Origin: Tribonema minus
Taxonomy: Eukaryota > Sar > Xanthophyceae > Tribonematales > Tribonemataceae
Direction of reading: 5' to 3'
DNA length: 64,000 bases
Assembly (NCBI GenBank): GCA_017506865.1
Contig: JAFCMP010000546.1
Location: forward strand, 496,001 to 560,000
A model generated the notes under the pieces. It was not told the origin of the DNA and searched no databases. It saw nothing but the letters and a program-made list of their open reading frames with translations. The translations under genes were made by a program, and so were the position numbers. Positions within the stretch are counted from its first letter, which is position 1; each line of letters starts with the position of its first letter. This document shows positions 60,347-64,000 of the stretch, piece after piece.

Positions 60347-63300
60347 CTGTGTGTCGCACGAGGCCACGGAGGCAACGAGCGTGAGGTGTTGCGCTCTTCT
60401 GGGGTTGGCTTGGGTCAAGTGTGTGCTGCAGTGGTGGATATAGCGGTTCAAGGGTTGCGGATACTCACAACAGCGCAGCACTTCACAAAGCCTTGCAACA
60501 CGCAACGTACAGCGGCGGCAGCAGTCGGCGGCGATGTGCAGTCGCAGCCGCAGCGGCGTTATAAGGCAGTTTGCGAGTGCCATGCGATAGCTGAGCGCTG
60601 CCGCAGAAGCATGGTTTGCGCCTGTGTCACACGCGATTCGTGCATCACATGTCCAGTAAAGCCTCAATTCACTGCGAGCAGACAAGGGTGCTCTGCAGCC
60701 GTGAAGCCTTCAGCGCTCATGATCAGATGCCACCTCTAACGGCTGCCACAACACGCCTGTTTTCCAGGCGCTTGAACACAAGCAACAGGATGCTGCAAAG
60801 GAAAGCGGGGTTTTGCTATGCACACCGAAATGATGGTGGCCGTTTCCTTGCATGCAGCCAAGGCTCACCAGCTCGTGCTCTGCAGCGCCATGCGCAAGCA
60901 CTCATGGGGTCGGCACATTTGACTCTTTCAGTGCGTGTGGCGACGGTCAGGCAGGGCGGCGCTCTGCTTTGCAGCGCAAGACACGCCTTAGGGTTAGGGT
61001 TAGGGTCAGGTCAGTCGTCCTTGCGCCTGCGACCGAGGCTCACCAGCTCATGCTCTCGCGCCGCGCACGCCAGCTGGCACAGCGCGTGGCGCTGCTCCGC
61101 GTCCGTCACCTGACACGCGCACGCAGCCGGACGGCAAGCGCACGGGCGAGAGGTGGTGAGGCTCAAAACTACGCAGCTGTCTAGCAGGGCAGAGATGCCT
61201 GGAAGCCTTGTCTGAAAGCCTTGCAAGGTGTGCACGCCTGTAAAGATCAAGGACAACGCGTGCCAGCCGCCGTAGCGCGCGTCGTCGCTGCCGTACACCA
61301 CGAGTCCCCCGAGGAGGTGGACGGCATGCAAGTGACGCTGCGTGCTGCATGCCCATGCTTCACGCTCAAAACCGCCGGCAGCGCAGCGCAGCGCGGTCAT
61401 CGCGCGGCAGCGGCACTCACGCATGCGGCGCCGGAGCCCGCGTGCAGCAGCGACTCGCACAGCGCCGCCTGCCGCGGCAGCGCACGTAGCAGCGCCGCGC
61501 CGCGCGCGACGGTCGCCTCCGCCAGCTCCAGTGCGCGCCGCGCCTCCTCGCATGCCGCCAGCGGGCCTGTCGCAACGCTGCTGCTGCCGCCACTGCCGCC
61601 GCCGCCGCTGCTGCCGCCGCCGCCGCCTCTGCTGCCGCCAACGCCGCCGCCGCTGCTGCCGCCGCCGCTGCCTCTGCTGCCGCCGCTGAGGCCCCTGCCT
61701 CCGCCGCCGCTGCCGCTGCCGGCATTGACACTGGCGCCGCCAGCGACGCCGCTGCCGGCGCTGCCGCCATCGCCGGTACCGGGCAGCCGCTGGGCGAGCG
61801 CGAGCGCTGCCACGGCGCGCTCTGCAGCAGCGCTCAGGTCGCTGAGCGCTGCTGCCACGGACGGCAGGCGCGCCGCCTCCGGCTCGCCCTCCGCCAGCAC
61901 AAAGCGCGCCGCGGGCAGGTAGGCAGCGAGCAGCTGGCTGGCGAGCGCGGCGGGCGTGATGGTTTCCTACATGGGTGCCGGTGGGGTGGGTGGGGGGGGG
62001 GGGGGGAGAGTGTGAAAGTGCTCAGCAATGCTGCTGCTGATCTGTGCAGTTTGTGTACACTGTATGTGTGATTACTGCAGTGTGGCCTCCGATCAACAGA
62101 ACTGCCGTGCGTTGCGCATTTGCATGTAGTACCTGCTGCGGTCTGGCTGCCTGTCAATGATGGGACGTGCACTTTGCAATGCTTGTAAAGGTCTGCCTGC
62201 TGTCTAATGGCGTGGCGACAAAGGCATGCTCAGATACCAACGCAATCTTCAAAGAAATGCCAGCAGATTGGCAGAGGCACCAGCCCAGGCCATGGCGGCG
62301 GGCGCGCGCATGATTCGAGCAAAGTGGGAACAGCGCGTCATTGCTGCTCCGATATGTGCACAGGGCAGAACACGCCTTCAGCTGAAAACGAGCCATTGCG
62401 AGGCATGAACAGCAACAGCGCAGCGTGCACGCGCTCAGCTCCACAAGCATCTCGCCCTGCACGCAAGCGCGCGGCCTACGCTTGCGCACAGCACACACGT
62501 ACATATGTCACCGGCACTCACCAGGTAGTGCAGCGCCTTTTCGGCCTCCTGCGTGACGTCGAACACGGGCCGCTGCCGCACAGCTGCGCCGCCGCCGCCG
62601 CCGCGACCGCTGCTCCCGGCCCACGCGTCCGCCACCGCCGCAGCGACAACGGCGTTCGCCCTGATGTCCGTGGCGCCGTGCGCAGCGTACCACTCAGTAA
62701 AGTCATGAATTGTTGGCACAGTGGCAGCAGCAGCGGCGGCAGCACCGGCGGCACCGGCAGCAGCGCCGTTTGTCGCTGCGTCAGCAGCCGCCACTGGCTC
62801 CGCAGCGGTATCACTACGCTCAGCAGCACTGCTGGTACCGTCAGCCGTTGGCAGAGCGCCTGCCGCTGCGACGGTGTCAAAAGTGGCAGTGCCAGCAGCG
62901 GCGGCAGCAGCTGCGCCATCAGCACCCGCAGCATCACCTGCCAAAGGCGCGGCGGCAGCGCGCGCAGATGACGCTTCACCAGCCCCCGCCGCATCGCCGC
63001 CCTCTCCGGTCCCGGTGACCTCCGCCGCCGCAGCGCCATCACCATCGCCAGTGGCGTCGGCAGCGGCAGCAGCAGCGGCGGAGTCGACCGGCGCGGGCAT
63101 GTTGGCGCGGCGGAACGCGGCGGCGTCCGCCGCTGCCAGCGCCGCAAGCAGCCGCAGCGCCATGGCCTCCTGCTCCGCCAGCATGTCCGCTGTCAGCGGC
63201 GTGAGCGCCGCCAGTCGCGGCGCCACCCACGCAGCGCGCGGCAGCGGCGGCGGCGGCGGCGCTGACCGCGGCCGCTTCGTAGCGTGCTGCGTGTCGGCGT

Positions 63301-63601
63301 CCGAAGAGCTCTCCTCGACGCGCGGTTCCGCAGAAGCGTCTTCCTCCGTGCGTCGTTCCGCTGAAAACGGTTCCGGAGCATGTTCCGGGGAGCGTGTGGG
63401 TGCGTGTGTGGCGGCGGGGGCGCCGTCCGCGGGTGCCTGCGCTTGCGCGAAGGACCGTTCTTCTGTGGCAAGTTCCTTGGAATGGTCCCTCGCGGAGCGT
63501 TCCTCGCCAGTTTCGTACGAGTCAAAGAACTCGTCTTCGTCGATGCCGCTGCTCCTGCGGCTCATCGGCGCCGCAACTGCAACAGTTGACGAGCCAACCA
63601 C
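60050..63601 (-). CDS. RAB3GAP1: Rab3GAP catalytic subunit, C-terminal half
   Basis: Rab3GAP1 with its partner Rab3GAP2 acts on Rab3 as a GAP and on Rab18 as an exchange factor. Exons on the minus strand: 63601(or higher)-62522, 61966-61421, possibly 61337-61236, 61109-61044 and 60346-60050. Landmarks match the end of the family in order: acidic DEDEFFDSYET; LTPLTADMLAEQEAMALRLL; IHDFTEWYAAHG; RPVFDVTQEAEKALHYL joined to TPAALASQLLAAYLPAARFV (human: LFDDTREAEKVLHYL, then PADLARHLLP); LCESLLHAGSGAAC; and PPPTQREYVLRAVAPR (human PPPAGREFILRTTVPR) before ASRLYACT and the stop. Donors CTG|GTGAGT and TGC|GTGAGT are in phase 0. Long Ala/Gly/Ser runs are inserted. The N-terminal half lies outside the window or in unresolved exons above 63.6 kb. 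Confidence 0.87.
60852..60905 (-). repeat. Copy of a Rab3GAP1 exon end plus donor
   Basis: On the minus strand, GCTGCAGAGCACGAGCTG|GTGAGCCTTGG copies the end and donor of the exon at 61044-61109 about 150 bases into the following intron, as in the VPS13 gene. Confidence 0.8.
61044..61109 (-). CDS. RAB3GAP1: Rab3GAP1 small exon
   Basis: VTDAEQRHALCQLACAAREH then EL, between GTGTCAG and CTG|GTGAGC, phase 0. It sits where human Rab3GAP1 has MTPPEEELKRM. Its end plus donor is duplicated downstream. Confidence 0.65.
61236..61337 (-). CDS. RAB3GAP1: Possible Rab3GAP1 exon
   Basis: 34 codons in phase 0 between CACGCAG and GGC|GTGCAC: RHLHAVHLLGGLVVYGSDDA then RYGGWHALSLIF. Phase fits both neighbours but the donor is weak and similarity to the family is unclear. 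Confidence 0.4.
61421..61966 (-). CDS. RAB3GAP1: Rab3GAP1 exon, middle of conserved C-terminal block
   Basis: Acceptor CATGTAG. ETITPAALASQLLAAYLPAA continues ALHYL of the previous exon. A Gly/Ser linker, then ARRALELAEATVARGAALLR and ALCESLLHAGSGAAC, TGC|GTGAGT, phase 0. Confidence 0.85.
62522..63601 (-). CDS. RAB3GAP1: Rab3GAP1 exon with start of catalytic block
   Basis: Open for 360 codons. Acidic and Ala-rich first half, then APRLAALTPLTADMLAEQEA and the EWYAAHG and EAEKALHYL motifs. The donor at 62521-62516 reads GTGAGT. The upstream limit is not fixed: the frame stays open beyond 63601 and an acceptor at CTGTTGCAG near 63580 is possible. Confidence 0.85.
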
Positions 63602-64000
63602 AACAGCTGGCTCAGGCGCAGGAAAATATATACCGCCGCATGCAAGCAGATGCTTCTATAAATGGTGCACTGCCTTGTAGCTACTGAAGCAGTCCAAAAA
63701 GGCTTCTCAATTGCAGTATGACGAAGCATTAGTCGCTGCAGTAGGTCTGCTCATCCGCAGTGCACGCTGACGATTTCCCAGGTACAGCGCAATAGCCACA
63801 CAAGCTGCCAGTCGCTGAATGAATGACGTGCTCAATGGAAGTCAGTGTCCTGCCGCTGCCGCCTCGCACAAAAGACATCGGTCGTGCTGAAGCAACAGGG
63901 CCATTTGTCGCGTACACGCTCGAGCGTCAACTTCAACTTCCGCCGACCGGTGCGCGCATGCATGTAAACCCCAGCTAAGACACACACAAGCAGCGAGCTC
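63602..64000. other. No supported exon
   Basis: Probably intron or upstream sequence of the Rab3GAP1 gene. The minus frame at 63729-63917 has no clear family features. Confidence 0.4.

Noticed and set aside
1-64000. tRNA, rRNA or other structured RNA genes
   Set aside because: No cloverleaf-like or ribosomal segments noticed on reading; a covariance-model scan would be needed to exclude small RNAs.

Overview
The window is nuclear DNA of a GC-rich, intron-rich eukaryote. Signs are spliced genes with GT-AG introns, G/C-ending codons, long GGC/GCN runs coding Gly/Ala/Ser, and many TTAGGG/CCCTAA-type short repeats inside introns. A unicellular alga fits best, a haptophyte being my first guess, but no marker fixes the taxon.

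Region 1 (1-48,285, + strand) is one giant gene for a VPS13-type bridge-like lipid-transfer protein. I resolve 43 coding exons by reading frame, splice sites and intron phase. The window begins inside the N-terminal chorein-like region, so the true start lies upstream. The rest runs through the rod region, a C2 domain, two C2H2 zinc fingers of the Rab5-binding EEA1/Rabenosyn-5 style, the VPS13 adaptor-binding (VAB) repeats, and the Gly-rich amphipathic C-terminal region (ATG2-C-like), to a stop at 48,283-48,285. About 4,800 residues are encoded and about 70% of the span is intron.

The most unusual feature is in the introns. At about twenty places the edge of an exon, with its splice site, is repeated in decayed form inside the neighbouring intron: exon end plus 5' splice site downstream, or 3' splice site plus exon start upstream. 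Copy number is 1 to about 8 per edge. One such copy is also present in the RAB3GAP gene on the other strand.

Region 2 (about 48.3-59.8 kb) is less GC-rich and gene-poor. It holds a minus-strand gene of unknown function ending in an Arg/Ser-rich tail (about 49.3-52.8 kb), a small minus-strand membrane protein (56.0-56.8 kb), and a plus-strand Gly-rich protein with a duplicated helical repeat (57.1-58.1 kb). It also has stretches where I see no gene.

Region 3 (60,050-63,601 and probably beyond, minus strand) is the C-terminal half of the Rab3GAP catalytic subunit (RAB3GAP1-like), including the block around the Rab3GAP catalytic domain and the conserved C-terminus.

VPS13 acts at organelle contacts and Rab3GAP acts on Rab GTPases. 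The zinc fingers in this VPS13 suggest that it too may bind a Rab, but being neighbours does not prove a joint role. No rRNA, tRNA or CRISPR array was seen.
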